Notes under the pieces: generated by a model
Seen by the model: only the letters and a program-made list of their open reading frames with translations
The model's database searches: none
Told to the model about the DNA's origin: nothing
Assembly (NCBI RefSeq): GCF_004116955.1
Contig: NZ_CP026362.1
Location: forward strand, 412,501 to 476,500
Source: Bacillus vallismortis
Lineage (GTDB): Bacteria; Bacillota; Bacilli; Bacillales; Bacillaceae
Direction: 5' to 3'
DNA length: 64,000 nt
In this document: positions 35,057 through 46,919 of the stretch, piece after piece
Numbering within the stretch: position 1 is the stretch's first letter
Layout of the letters: every line of letters starts with the position of its first letter
Program-made: the position numbers and the translations under genes

Positions 35057-36640
35057 TTAAACGAGAGGGCCGCCCGCCTGTGCAATGGCATCTGTATGTG
35101 CGAACTTTTTAAAGTTCTCTTTGAATTCATGTGCGAGGCTGACCGCTTTTTCTCTGAATTCTTTCTTGTTGTTCCAAGTGTATTCAGGCTGAAGGATATG
35201 ATCAGGAACGCCGGGAACGTGAACCGGAATGTGCAGGCCGAAAATATCGTCAGTCGTCATTTCTGCATCCTCCAATTTGCCTTCAATCGCCGCCTTGACC
35301 ATCGCTCTCGTATAAGAAAGCTTCATACGTTCGCCTGTCCCGTAGCCGCCGCCGGTCCAGCCGGTATTGACCAAGAAAACGTCTGCGCCATGTTCATCGA
35401 TTTTGTTGCCGAGCATTTCAGCATAGACATGAGCAGGAAGCGGCAGGAATGGTGAGCCGAAGCATGTGGAGAACGTCGTTTCAGGAGACGTCACACCGCG
35501 TTCGGTTCCGGCAAGCTTGCTCGTATAACCGCTCAAGAAATGGTACATCGCCTGCTCCTTCGTCAGTTTGCTGATGGGCGGCAGGACTCCGAATGCATCA
35601 GCCGTCAAAAATACAATGGCTGAAGGATGGCCCGCTATGCTTGGTGTGACGATATTGTCAATCATATGAATCGGGTAAGCCGCCCGCGTGTTTTCGGTAT
35701 AGAAGGAATCATCATAATTGGCTTCACGTGTCTCTTCATCCACTACAACATTTTCAAGAACAGACCCGAAGCGGATTGCGTTAAAGATTTGAGGCTCTTT
35801 TTCTGCGCTTAAATGAATGCATTTGGCGTAGCATCCGCCTTCGATGTTAAAGACGCCTGTGTCAGACCAGCCGTGTTCATCGTCGCCGATGAGTTTGCGG
35901 TCAGCATCGGCCGACAGGGTGGTCTTGCCTGTTCCAGACAATCCGAAGAAAAGGGCGACATCGCCTTTTTCACCGACATTGGCGGAGCAGTGCATGGATA
36001 GAATATCTCTTTCAGGAAGCAGGAAATTCATAATGGAGAAAATGGATTTTTTCATTTCTCCCGCATATTCTGTTCCGCCGATTAAAATCGTACGCTTTTC
36101 GAAAGAGACAATAATAAACGTTTCGGAATGTGTGCCGTCTGTTTTTGGGTCCGCTTTGAAATGCGGGGCAGAAAGAATGGTAAACGGCTGTTCAACTGTT
36201 TTCTTGTCATTGCCTTCCGGGCGGATAAACAGCTGTCTGGCGAATAAATTATGCCATGCGAACTCATTGACGACGGTGATCGGCAGTCTGTATGTTTCAT
36301 CTGCTCCGGCGAATCCTTCAAAAACAAACAGCTCATCCCGCTGTTTCAAATAGCTGACAACTTTCGTGTACAGCCGCTCAAACGCTTCTTCTGAAATCGG
36401 CTGATTCACCGTCCCCCAATCGATCTTATGTTTCGTGTTTTCTTCCTCCACGATGAATTTGTCCTTCGGTGAACGTCCTGTGTAAGCGCCTGTAGTCGCC
36501 CGAACGGCACCTGTGGATGTTAAAATGCCTTCGTTTCGGGACAGTACTTTTTCTGTAAGCTGTGCTGCTGATAAATTATGACACACATTTGAACTTGTTA
36601 ATAAAGCTTGTAAATCAGCGGTTAAATCAACTGAGTTCAT
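35057..36640 (-). CDS. pckA: Phosphoenolpyruvate carboxykinase (ATP) PckA
   Basis: Converts oxaloacetate and ATP to phosphoenolpyruvate, the entry step of gluconeogenesis. 527 residues. Kinase-1a loop GLSGTGKT (233-240), kinase-2 [10 protein letters not shown], and GRSPKDKF near residue 55. ATG 36640 follows SD AAGGAAGG. The promoter carries a CcpN-type site, matching its known repression under glycolytic conditions. Confidence 0.97.
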   Translation of the reverse strand: MNSVDLTADLQALLTSSNVCHNLSAAQLTEKVLSRNEGILTSTGAVRATTGAYTGRSPKDKFIVEEENTKHKIDWGTVNQPISEEAFERLYTKVVSYLKQRDELFVFEGFAGADETYRLPITVVNEFAWHNLFARQLFIRPEGNDKKTVEQPFTILSAPHFKADPKTDGTHSETFIIVSFEKRTILIGGTEYAGEMKKSIFSIMNFLLPERDILSMHCSANVGEKGDVALFFGLSGTGKTTLSADADRKLIGDDEHGWSDTGVFNIEGGCYAKCIHLSAEKEPQIFNAIRFGSVLENVVVDEETREANYDDSFYTENTRAAYPIHMIDNIVTPSIAGHPSAIVFLTADAFGVLPPISKLTKEQAMYHFLSGYTSKLAGTERGVTSPETTFSTCFGSPFLPLPAHVYAEMLGNKIDEHGADVFLVNTGWTGGGYGTGERMKLSYTRAMVKAAIEGKLEDAEMTTDDIFGLHIPVHVPGVPDHILQPEYTWNNKKEFREKAVSLAHEFKENFKKFAHTDAIAQAGGPLV

Positions 36641-36687
36641 ATGAAACCTTCCTTTATCGTTTATTTGTGTTTTGCTAATTGTGAAAT

Positions 36688-36698
36688 AGTATAACATA
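36688..36698 (-). promoter_or_regulatory. CcpN operator at the pckA -10 region
   Basis: TATGTTATACT fits the reported CcpN consensus TRTGHYATAYW at every position and overlaps the -10. CcpN represses pckA and gapB when sugar is present. Confidence 0.75.
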
Positions 36699-36715
36699 TA
36701 TTTTCAAATAGTCTA
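36688..36715 (-). promoter_or_regulatory. Promoter of pckA
   Basis: On the minus strand: TAGACT (36715-36710), 16-base spacer, extended -10 TGTTATACT ending at 36688. Confidence 0.7.
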
Positions 36716-36790
36716 TACTATTTATCGTTTTTTGTGTGTGCGTTTCCATTGTTTTCCCTTGATATAGGTGCCTATTTCTTCTGAATCATA

Positions 36791-36820
36791 TTGACATTGC
36801 AAACCCTTTTACGATAAGAT
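36791..36820 (+). promoter_or_regulatory. SigA promoter of metK
   Basis: TTGACA (36791-36796), 18-base spacer, TAAGAT (36815-36820), just ahead of the riboswitch. Confidence 0.78.
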
Positions 36821-36836
36821 ATTTCATTGAGCGGAT

Positions 36837-36976
36837 ACTCTTATCCCGAGCTGGCGGAGGGACAGGCCCTATGAAGCCCAGCAACCGGTTTCTCTGTTAT
36901 TATTATGTTCACCCATGTGAGACAACCAAGGTGCTAACCTGTTGCAAGGTTGTATGATTCCTTGAGCGATAAGAGT
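36837..36976 (+). promoter_or_regulatory. SAM-I riboswitch (S-box) aptamer of metK
   Basis: P1 pairs ACTCTTATC with GATAAGAGT. Conserved core segments are present: GAGCTGGCGGAGGGACAGGC, CCTATGAAGCCCAGCAACC and AAGGTGCTAACCTG. Binding of SAM would favour the downstream terminator and reduce metK expression. Confidence 0.96.
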
Positions 36977-36991
36977 GAAAGGCACAAAGAC

Positions 36992-37025
36992 CAAACCCTT
37001 TCCTCGATGGAAAAGGTTTTTTTAT
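36992..37025 (+). terminator. Riboswitch-controlled terminator of the metK leader
   Basis: AAACCCTTTCC / GGAAAAGGTTT (one mismatch) followed by T7, 118 bases before the metK ATG. Confidence 0.9.
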
Positions 37026-37142
37026 TTCATAAATATGCCAATTAACATTCTCTAATATAACGTTACATTGTATAAGAGGGAGCGAGTTCCGTATCATATA
37101 GACAAGGTCTTTCGGGAGGCCTTGTGCAGGAGGAAGCAAAAC

Positions 37143-38345
37143 ATGAGTAAAAATCGTCGTTTATTTACATCAGAATCTGTTACGGAGGGACATCCGGATA
37201 AAATCTGTGACCAGATTTCTGACAGCATCTTAGATGAAATTTTAAAGAAAGACCCTAACGCGCGTGTTGCTTGTGAAACGTCAGTGACTACCGGGTTGGT
37301 TCTTGTCAGTGGGGAGATCACAACATCTACGTATGTTGACATTCCAAAAACGGTTCGCCAAACCATTAAAGAAATCGGATACACACGTGCGAAATACGGA
37401 TTTGATGCGGAAACTTGCGCGGTTTTAACATCAATTGACGAACAGTCTGCAGATATCGCGATGGGTGTAGACCAAGCGCTTGAAGCCCGTGAAGGCACAA
37501 TGAGCGATGAAGAAATCGAAGCGATCGGTGCCGGTGACCAAGGTTTAATGTTCGGTTATGCGTGCAACGAAACGAAAGAGCTTATGCCTCTTCCGATTTC
37601 ACTTGCCCATAAATTGGCCCGCCGCCTAAGTGAAGTCCGTAAAGAAGATATTCTTCCGTACCTTCGCCCTGACGGCAAAACACAGGTAACGGTTGAGTAC
37701 GATGAAAATAACAAACCTGTCCGTATTGACGCGATTGTTATTTCAACTCAGCATCACCCTGAAATTACGCTTGAGCAAATCCAGCGCAACATTAAAGAAC
37801 ATGTCATCAATCCGGTTGTTCCTGAAGAGCTGATTGATGAAGAAACAAAATATTTCATCAACCCTACAGGACGTTTCGTTATCGGAGGCCCTCAAGGGGA
37901 TGCGGGACTTACAGGACGCAAAATCATCGTTGATACGTACGGCGGCTATGCTCGCCACGGCGGAGGCGCGTTCTCAGGCAAGGATGCGACGAAGGTAGAC
38001 CGTTCTGCTGCTTATGCAGCGAGATACGTTGCGAAAAACATCGTTGCGGCTGAGCTTGCTGATTCTTGCGAAGTACAGCTTGCTTATGCGATCGGTGTTG
38101 CACAGCCTGTGTCAATCTCAATCAACACATTCGGTTCCGGAAAAGCTTCTGAAGAAAAACTGATTGAAGTTGTTCGCAATAACTTTGATTTACGACCTGC
38201 CGGCATTATCAAAATGCTTGATTTGCGCCGTCCGATCTACAAACAAACTGCTGCGTATGGCCACTTTGGACGTCACGATGTTGATCTTCCGTGGGAGCGT
38301 ACAGACAAAGCGGAGCAGCTGCGCAAAGAAGCTTTAGGAGAATAA
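37143..38345 (+). CDS. metK: S-adenosylmethionine synthetase MetK
   Basis: Makes SAM from methionine and ATP. 400 residues with [13 protein letters not shown] (His17, Asp19, Lys20), [12 protein letters not shown] and the P-loop [19 protein letters not shown] 37143 follows SD GGAGGAA; the frame is open upstream into the leader but without an SD. Controlled by the S-box just upstream, a product feedback loop. Confidence 0.98.
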   Translation: MSKNRRLFTSESVTEGHPDKICDQISDSILDEILKKDPNARVACETSVTTGLVLVSGEITTSTYVDIPKTVRQTIKEIGYTRAKYGFDAETCAVLTSIDEQSADIAMGVDQALEAREGTMSDEEIEAIGAGDQGLMFGYACNETKELMPLPISLAHKLARRLSEVRKEDILPYLRPDGKTQVTVEYDENNKPVRIDAIVISTQHHPEITLEQIQRNIKEHVINPVVPEELIDEETKYFINPTGRFVIGGPQGDAGLTGRKIIVDTYGGYARHGGGAFSGKDATKVDRSAAYAARYVAKNIVAAELADSCEVQLAYAIGVAQPVSISINTFGSGKASEEKLIEVVRNNFDLRPAGIIKMLDLRRPIYKQTAAYGHFGRHDVDLPWERTDKAEQLRKEALGE

Positions 38346-38350
38346 TTTTA

Positions 38351-38385
38351 TAGCCGCTTACTGGTTAAGCGGCTTTCCTTTTTTG
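38351..38385 (+). terminator. Terminator of metK
   Basis: AGCCGCTTA-CTGG-TTAAGCGGCT followed by a T-rich tract. Confidence 0.92.
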
Positions 38386-38406
38386 TTGTTGTATTCATAT
38401 TTATTT

Positions 38407-38434
38407 TTTACATAACTGTGAAACCAAATACTAT
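38407..38434 (+). promoter_or_regulatory. Promoter of asnB, overlapping an inverted repeat
   Basis: TTTACA (38407-38412), 16-base spacer, TACTAT (38429-38434). A CTGTGAA…TTCACAG inverted repeat (about 38416-38440) overlaps it and could be an operator; its regulator is unknown. Confidence 0.55.
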
Positions 38435-38492
38435 TCACAGCGTCTATAAATAGGGGTTCAATGATGACAATTTTAATTATGGAGGCAATACT

Positions 38493-40391
38493 ATGTGTGG
38501 ATTTGTCGGGGTTTTTAACAAGCATCCGTTAGCTCAAACCGCTGATCAAGAAGAACTAATCAAACAAATGAACCAAATGATCGTTCACCGCGGTCCTGAC
38601 AGTGATGGATATTTCCATGATGAGCACGTTGGATTCGGATTCAGACGGCTCAGCATTATTGACGTAGAAAATGGCGGACAGCCTTTATCATATGAAGATG
38701 AAACCTATTGGATTATCTTTAACGGAGAAATCTATAACTATATTGAACTAAGAGAAGAACTAGAAGCAAAGGGGTATACATTCAATACAGATTCGGACAC
38801 AGAAGTTCTTCTTGCGACTTATCGCCACTACAAAGAAGAAGCGGCGTCCAAACTCCGCGGGATGTTTGCCTTTCTGATTTGGAATAAAAACGATCATGTG
38901 CTATATGGAGCCAGAGATCCGTTCGGCATTAAGCCGTTGTACTACACAACGATTAATGATCAGGTTTATTTTGCCTCAGAGAGAAAAAGTTTAATGGTTG
39001 CTCAGAATGAGATTGAAATAGACAAAGAGGCATTGCAGCAGTACATGTCTTTCCAATTTGTTCCTGAACCAAGCACGCTTGATGCCAATGTGAAAAAAGT
39101 AGAGCCGGGTTCACAGTTTACAATCCGCCCGGATGGCGATATCACATTCAGAACGTATTTCAAAGCGAACTTCAAGCCTGTTCAGACAGAAGAAGACAAG
39201 CTAGTGAAAGAAGTCAGAGACGCGATCTATGACTCTGTAAAAGTTCATATGAGAAGTGATGTTCCTGTCGGTTCATTCCTGTCTGGCGGAATTGATTCTT
39301 CCTTTATTGTATCCGTTGCGAAGGAATTGCATCCGAGCTTAAAAACATTCTCTGTCGGGTTTGAGCAGCAGGGCTTCAGTGAAGTTGATGTAGCGAAAGA
39401 AACTGCCGCGGCATTAGGCATTGAAAATATCAGCAAAGTCATTTCCCCTGAGGAATATATGAACGAGCTTCCGAAGATCGTATGGCACTTTGATGATCCG
39501 CTTGCTGATCCGGCAGCGATTCCATTGTATTTTGTTGCAAAAGAAGCGAAAAAACATGTAACGGTTGCCTTATCAGGAGAAGGTGCGGACGAGCTCTTCG
39601 GCGGATATAACATTTACCGTGAACCGCTATCCCTTAAACCGTTTGAACGCATTCCGTCAGGCCTGAAAAAGATGCTTCTGCACGTTGCGGCTGTGATGCC
39701 TGAGGGTATGAGAGGAAAGAGCCTGCTTGAACGCGGCTGCACGCCGCTCCAAGATCGTTATATCGGTAACGCGAAGATCTTTGAAGAGTCTGTCAAAAAA
39801 CAGCTGCTGAAGCATTACAATCCGAACCTTTCATATCGCGATGTGACGAAGACTTATTTTACAGAGAGCAGCTCATACAGCGATATCAATAAAATGCAGT
39901 ATGTCGATATCCACACATGGATGCGTGGGGACATTTTGTTAAAAGCCGATAAAATGACGATGGCAAATTCCTTGGAACTCCGTGTGCCATTCTTGGATAA
40001 GGTTGTATTTGATGTGGCTTCGAAAATTCCTGATGAGCTGAAAACGAAGAACGGCACGACGAAATATCTTCTTCGCAAAGCCGCTGAAGGAATTGTGCCT
40101 GAACACGTATTAAACCGCAAAAAGCTTGGTTTCCCTGTACCGATCCGTCATTGGCTGAAAAACGAAATGAACGAATGGGTGCGGAACATCATTCAGGAAA
40201 GCCAAACGGATGCTTATATCCACAAGGATTATGTCCTTCAGCTTCTTGAAGACCACTGTGCGGACAAGGCTGATAACAGCCGTAAAATCTGGACTGTACT
40301 GATCTTTATGATCTGGCACAGCATCAATATCGAAAAACGCTATATGCCTGAAGAGCTGAACCATCAGCCTAAAGAAGTCATCTTTGTATAA
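38493..40391 (+). CDS. asnB: Asparagine synthase (glutamine-hydrolysing) AsnB
   Basis: 632 residues. N-terminal class-II glutaminase with catalytic Cys2 (MCGFVGVF) and the C-terminal synthetase P-loop SGGIDSS at 264-270. It makes asparagine from aspartate, glutamine and ATP. In B. subtilis AsnB has also been linked to amidation of peptidoglycan diaminopimelate. SD GGAGGCAA. Confidence 0.96.
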   Translation: MCGFVGVFNKHPLAQTADQEELIKQMNQMIVHRGPDSDGYFHDEHVGFGFRRLSIIDVENGGQPLSYEDETYWIIFNGEIYNYIELREELEAKGYTFNTDSDTEVLLATYRHYKEEAASKLRGMFAFLIWNKNDHVLYGARDPFGIKPLYYTTINDQVYFASERKSLMVAQNEIEIDKEALQQYMSFQFVPEPSTLDANVKKVEPGSQFTIRPDGDITFRTYFKANFKPVQTEEDKLVKEVRDAIYDSVKVHMRSDVPVGSFLSGGIDSSFIVSVAKELHPSLKTFSVGFEQQGFSEVDVAKETAAALGIENISKVISPEEYMNELPKIVWHFDDPLADPAAIPLYFVAKEAKKHVTVALSGEGADELFGGYNIYREPLSLKPFERIPSGLKKMLLHVAAVMPEGMRGKSLLERGCTPLQDRYIGNAKIFEESVKKQLLKHYNPNLSYRDVTKTYFTESSSYSDINKMQYVDIHTWMRGDILLKADKMTMANSLELRVPFLDKVVFDVASKIPDELKTKNGTTKYLLRKAAEGIVPEHVLNRKKLGFPVPIRHWLKNEMNEWVRNIIQESQTDAYIHKDYVLQLLEDHCADKADNSRKIWTVLIFMIWHSINIEKRYMPEELNHQPKEVIFV

Positions 40392-40394
40392 ACA

Positions 40395-40430
40395 GACAAG
40401 GCTTTCGATTCGTCGAAAGCCTTGTTATTA
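40395..40430 (+). terminator. Terminator of asnB
   Basis: ACAAGGCTTTCG-ATTCGT-CGAAAGCCTTGT followed by a short T-rich tract. Confidence 0.9.
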
Positions 40431-40509
40431 TTCCTGTATTTTTCATTATTATTGATTACCCAATCCACACAAAGAATTCAGAAAAATAATTTATTGACAT
40501 TTTTTTCGA

Positions 40510-40764
40510 GTGGGAAAGGCAGCAGGCAAAAACAAAGCTGCACTGCTGACTCGAAGAAAGGCACATTCCTTTAATGTCTTTAGAAACTGCCTTAATGTGG
40601 GGGCATGTTTGGCATTTATCGTTATTCTGATGGCTTATAGTCCCGATACGAGAGTAGCCGTCATTGTCGGACCGATTTGGTTTCTCATTTTACTTGCCGT
40701 TTATTATGCTAAAGGTTTCCACAAGAAAAATGCGGCTGCTGCCAGCGAGCGAAATATCAGTTGA
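40510..40764 (+). pseudogene. C-terminal remnant of an amino-acid permease (ytnA position)
   Basis: An 84-codon frame whose last ~60 residues (KAHSFNVFRNCLNVGACL…VIVGPIWFLILLAVYYAKG) look like the last two TM helices of an APC-family permease, which is normally ~460 residues. It starts at a GTG with no SD. In 168 I recall the permease ytnA between asnB and ytoA. The first ~370 codons appear to have been deleted, with the junction near 40500, and the terminator at 40767 is kept. Confidence 0.65.
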
Positions 40765-40766
40765 CC

Positions 40767-40796
40767 AAAAGAGCTCCCAATGAGCTCTTTTTTTGT
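40767..40796 (+). terminator. Terminator of the permease remnant
   Basis: AAAAGAGCTC-CCAA-TGAGCTCTTTTTTT. It is retained although the gene upstream is truncated. The following 40797-41020 holds no convincing gene: a 50-codon frame beginning near 40835 lacks a proper SD. Confidence 0.88.
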
Positions 40797-41020
40797 GTGT
40801 TCATAGAAAATCTAGAACAGGAAAGAATAGGCATATGTTTTTAACAGGTTGGCTAAAGTTGCGAATCTTGTTTTATGATAAGATAAAAGTCATACGTTTG
40901 ATCCCATATGTGAATGTTTTATGGAAAAATCAATACCCGAACTCTCATTACATCCGGGTAATCGATGGTTATTGCTTTCAAACATAATTTGAAAAATGGT
41001 AAAGTAAGACGAAGCAGGTC

Positions 41021-41536
41021 TTATGTTTGTTGAAGTGATTTATAATATTGGCCCTTCGCTACATATTCCGACCGTATTCTTTGCATATCTTGCCGGTCTT
41101 CTTCCGTCAAAGGGCGGATGACTTTTGCAGGACGGCCAAAGGCGAGATGGCCTGACGGAATGGTTTTTCCCGGCGGGACAAGACTGCCGGCACCAATAAA
41201 TGCGCCTTCGCCAATTTCGGCTCCGTCTAATATGATTGAGCCCATGCCGATTAAGGCGTTCTTGCGGATAACAGCGCTATGAAGTGTAACCTGATGTCCT
41301 ATAGTGGCGTCATCTTCAATGAGAAGCGTCCGATTCGGGCTTTGATGGAGACAGCTTAGATCTTGGATATTGACTCTGTTTCCGATTCTAGTAGGCGCGA
41401 CATCTCCCCTTATGACAACAGAAAACCAAATGCTGGACTGTTCTCCGATAATGACATCACCGGTAATTGCTGCATTATCAGCTATAAAGGCTGTTGGGTG
41501 GATATCTGGCGTGTGTTCCTTATAAGGGTAGATCAT
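41021..41536 (-). CDS. ytoA: Gamma-carbonic anhydrase-like hexapeptide protein YtoA
   Basis: 171 residues of left-handed beta-helix hexapeptide repeats (PTAFIADNAAITGDVIIGEQ…) and the gamma-CA/PaaY-type His set (HQSP, GHQVTLHS). Activity unproved. ATG 41536 has SD AAGGA eight bases upstream; an in-frame ATG three codons earlier overlaps that SD. Only 48 bases separate it from the divergent ytpA. Confidence 0.9.
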   Translation of the reverse strand: MIYPYKEHTPDIHPTAFIADNAAITGDVIIGEQSSIWFSVVIRGDVAPTRIGNRVNIQDLSCLHQSPNRTLLIEDDATIGHQVTLHSAVIRKNALIGMGSIILDGAEIGEGAFIGAGSLVPPGKTIPSGHLAFGRPAKVIRPLTEEDRQDMQRIRSEYVAKGQYYKSLQQT

Positions 41537-41584
41537 AGTATTCATCCTTCTTTCTCTATTTAAATTTCGTATGAGGTGAAGAGC

Positions 41585-42364
41585 ATGTGGACCTGGAAAG
41601 CAGACAGACCTGTTGCCGTGATTGTGATGATCCACGGAGCAAGTGAATATCACGGACGATATAAGTGGCTGATTGAAATGTGGAGATCTTCGGGTTATCA
41701 CGTTGTCATGGGCGACTTGCCGGGCCAGGGGACAACCACAAGGGCCAGAGGTCATATTCGCTCATTTCAAGAATACATTGATGAAGTAGATACTTGGATA
41801 GATAAAGCACGAACCTTTGATCTGCCGGTTTTTCTTCTCGGCCACAGCATGGGCGGCCTGATTGCGATTGAATGGTTTAAACAGCAAAGAAATCCCCGCA
41901 TTACGGGAATTATTTTATCATCACCGTGTCTCGGACTGCAAATGAAAGTCAATAAAGCGCTTGATTTTGCATCAAGAGGTTTAAATGTCATCGCCCCGTC
42001 GCTTAGGGTTGATGCAGGTTTATCACTTGATATGGCGACGCGCAATGAGGACGTCATCGAGGCCGATCAAAATGACTCGTTATATGTCAGGAAAGTTTCT
42101 GTCAGATGGTACAGAGAACTTTTAAAAACGATTGAGGCAGCAATGGTGCCGACAGAAGCGTTTTTGAGAGTGCCGCTTCTTGTGATGCAGGCCGGTGACG
42201 ATAAGCTTGTTGACAAAACGATGGTCATCAAGTGGTTTAATGGTGTAGCTTCCCATAATAAAGCGTACAGGGAGTGGGAAGGGCTTTATCATGAAATATT
42301 TAATGAACCCGAAAGAGAAGATGTCTTTCAAGCAGCAAGAGCGTTTACTGATCAATATATTTGA
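41585..42364 (+). CDS. ytpA: Phospholipase / monoacylglycerol lipase-like YtpA
   Basis: 259-residue alpha/beta hydrolase: HGASEYHGRY, GHSMGG nucleophile elbow, and an acid/His pair in MQAGDDKLVD and GLYHEIFNEPE. In B. subtilis ytpA is needed for the phospholipid antibiotic bacilysocin. SD GAGGTGAAG. It overlaps ytpB, so the two are probably co-transcribed. Confidence 0.92.
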   Translation: MWTWKADRPVAVIVMIHGASEYHGRYKWLIEMWRSSGYHVVMGDLPGQGTTTRARGHIRSFQEYIDEVDTWIDKARTFDLPVFLLGHSMGGLIAIEWFKQQRNPRITGIILSSPCLGLQMKVNKALDFASRGLNVIAPSLRVDAGLSLDMATRNEDVIEADQNDSLYVRKVSVRWYRELLKTIEAAMVPTEAFLRVPLLVMQAGDDKLVDKTMVIKWFNGVASHNKAYREWEGLYHEIFNEPEREDVFQAARAFTDQYI

Positions 42365-42384
42365 ATAAATTGGGGGTGCATGTG

Positions 42385-45027
<2,643 letters not shown>

Positions 45028-45082
45028 AATTCATGTGCCTCCTTGCGTACGATTGCATCCTAAAATTGTAGCACGAAAGAAG

Positions 45083-45106
45083 ATACGGGACAAACTAATC
45101 CCATAC
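45083..45106 (-). terminator. Weak hairpin after the MFS exporter gene
   Basis: Minus-strand GTATGGGA…TCCCGTAT (two G·T pairs, 8-base loop) followed by CTTCTTTC. The only terminator-like element after the exporter stop. Confidence 0.35.
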
Positions 45107-45113
45107 ATAAACG

Positions 45114-46775
45114 TTATAAGGAACTTGTTTTTTCTTGCTTCACTCTTTGTTTTCTTGGAGATATATCACTGAATAGAGAAAAAATAATTCCAAGTACAAG
45201 AATAATGCTGCCAATCTTAAACGTAAAGTTGAAGCTGTCACTGATTTTCTCGTTATAAAGTCCTGCTATTTTGTCCTGAAGAATGATGACTTGCTCTCTT
45301 TGCTTTTTAAACGTTTCTTTAACTGTATCTTTGTATGGCTTGGGTGTTTTAGAGAGAAGTTCTTCTTCTTTTTGATTTAGTTCTTTCATTGTTTTTTCCT
45401 GGTCAAATGTGTTACTGTCTGACTGGCGCAAATGGGCGATCATTTCTTTTTTGGCCATTTCATCAAATGCAGGATTATCTTCAGTAATTTTTACAGCTTC
45501 TTTTGTCGCGGAATCTACATGATGATTGATGCTTGTTGTTAGGACACTAGTAAGAATAGCGATCCCAACTGCTTGTCCTACAGTCCTCATCATATTTAAA
45601 ATCCCTGATGCGATACCGATTTTTTCTGTGGGAATTAACCGAATTCCTGAACCCATAGCAGGCCCAATGATAAGTCCTAAAGCTAAGCCGGATATACATA
45701 GAAGAATGATTACAAATGAAATAGAACTGTCATATCTTATATAACTATAGAAGTAAGTAGATATTGTTAACCCCGTCATACCTAAACAAGAAAATAAAGC
45801 GCCTCCTAGTTTATCCGATAACTTTCCAGATAGAACAGAGGTAAACATAGAAGATAAAGCTAAAACAGATACAATTAGACCTGCCTCTAATTCTGTTTTT
45901 CCCATTAGATTAGTAAGCAGTAAAGTGATGATAAGAGTTCCACTCGTTAGTCCTAGCCCTTGCATAAAAAGTGTTAATGAACTAAAACTGAATGTCTTTA
46001 CCTTTAGTATTGATAAAGGGACCATTGGGTATTTTATTTTTGATTCAATATAGAAGAATAATATAAGTAATAGCATTGATATACTCATAAAAATAAGAAA
46101 TGTGGAAGATGTCCAGCCTAAATCTGATACTTTAGCAAAACCAAATGTTAAACAGAATAGAGCTCCAGACAAAATGAGCATACCAATATAATCAACTTTT
46201 TTATTGGCTGAGTTATCATAGCTTTCCGTTATGAACATAGCAGCAAAAAAGATAGCGATCATGCCTAGAGGAATATTGATGAAAAATATAGATTGCCAAT
46301 TAAAGTTTTCAGTTAACAATCCGCCGAGAACAGGGCCTAATGTCGCGGCAAGCCCTGAAAAAGCTCCCCAAATTCCAATAATCATTCCTTTTTTTTCTTC
46401 GGGCACAATTTCGAGAGCGATTGGCATTGTTACTGGAACAATAAAAGCGGCTGATAAGCCTTGAATGACTCGAACTGCAATCAGCATTTCAATGGATCCA
46501 CTTATACATGCCAGAAATGATGTGAAAATAAAAAGACCTAATCCAAATATAAACGCTTTTTTTCTTCCAAAATGATCAGCTAGTTTAGATGCAGCAACTA
46601 GCATAACAGCGAATGCTAGTGTATAGCCTGTAGCAACCCAGGCCACTTGAGATAGTGTGCAGGAAAAATCAGATAACATTTCAGGTAGTGCGATGTTTAC
46701 TATTGTTGTATCCATTACAGAAATAAATGTACCTATCAATAAGGATAGTAATGATAATTGATTTTTAAATTTCAT
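45114..46775 (-). CDS. MFS multidrug exporter, DHA2 (EmrB/QacA) type
   Basis: 553 residues with about 14 TM segments. DHA2 motifs: D1-like FISVMDTTIVNIALP, motif A KLADHFGRKKAF, motif C FSGLAATLGPVLGG. The last two helices are separated by a hydrophilic loop of roughly 80 residues (about 435-520) with coiled-coil character (EKTMKELNQKEEELL), larger than usual. ATG 46775 follows SD GGGAGGC. It is visibly more A+T-rich than its neighbours and divergent from an ArsR-like regulator. I recall no such gene here in 168. Substrate unknown; drug or antimicrobial efflux is inferred. Confidence 0.88.
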   Translation of the reverse strand: MKFKNQLSLLSLLIGTFISVMDTTIVNIALPEMLSDFSCTLSQVAWVATGYTLAFAVMLVAASKLADHFGRKKAFIFGLGLFIFTSFLACISGSIEMLIAVRVIQGLSAAFIVPVTMPIALEIVPEEKKGMIIGIWGAFSGLAATLGPVLGGLLTENFNWQSIFFINIPLGMIAIFFAAMFITESYDNSANKKVDYIGMLILSGALFCLTFGFAKVSDLGWTSSTFLIFMSISMLLLILFFYIESKIKYPMVPLSILKVKTFSFSSLTLFMQGLGLTSGTLIITLLLTNLMGKTELEAGLIVSVLALSSMFTSVLSGKLSDKLGGALFSCLGMTGLTISTYFYSYIRYDSSISFVIILLCISGLALGLIIGPAMGSGIRLIPTEKIGIASGILNMMRTVGQAVGIAILTSVLTTSINHHVDSATKEAVKITEDNPAFDEMAKKEMIAHLRQSDSNTFDQEKTMKELNQKEEELLSKTPKPYKDTVKETFKKQREQVIILQDKIAGLYNEKISDSFNFTFKIGSIILVLGIIFSLFSDISPRKQRVKQEKTSSL

Positions 46776-46788
46776 CTTTGCCTCCCTA

Positions 46789-46804
46789 TTAGATGAGTAT
46801 CTAA
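46789..46804. promoter_or_regulatory. Operator-like palindrome 1 (TTAGAT-GAGT-ATCTAA)
   Basis: Perfect 6-4-6 inverted repeat in the exporter leader, between promoter and SD. Probable binding site of the divergent ArsR-like regulator. Confidence 0.55.
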
Positions 46805-46810
46805 CTATTG

Positions 46811-46826
46811 TTTTATGTTCATCTAA
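46811..46826. promoter_or_regulatory. Operator-like palindrome 2 (TTTTAT-GTTC-ATCTAA)
   Basis: Same 6-4-6 geometry with a degenerate left half, exactly 22 bases from palindrome 1 (about two helical turns). It touches the exporter -10. Confidence 0.45.
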
Positions 46827-46855
46827 TAATAGTTCAATCTCCTTGTATTTGTCAA
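46826..46855 (-). promoter_or_regulatory. SigA promoter of the MFS exporter
   Basis: Minus strand: TTGACA (46855-46850), 18-base spacer, TATTAT (46831-46826). On the plus strand a TATAAT at 46883-46888 may serve the regulator gene. Confidence 0.7.
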
Positions 46856-46919
46856 TCACTCGGAATAACCGTTTGAATCATTTATAATAATATAACTGGG
46901 TTCGAAAGGAGTTTTACAC

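Noticed and set aside
40793..40987. 64-residue frame between the ytnA remnant and ytoA
   Set aside because: It begins in the T-run of a terminator without an SD, and I recognise no homologue. An internal ATG near 40835 has only a weak SD.
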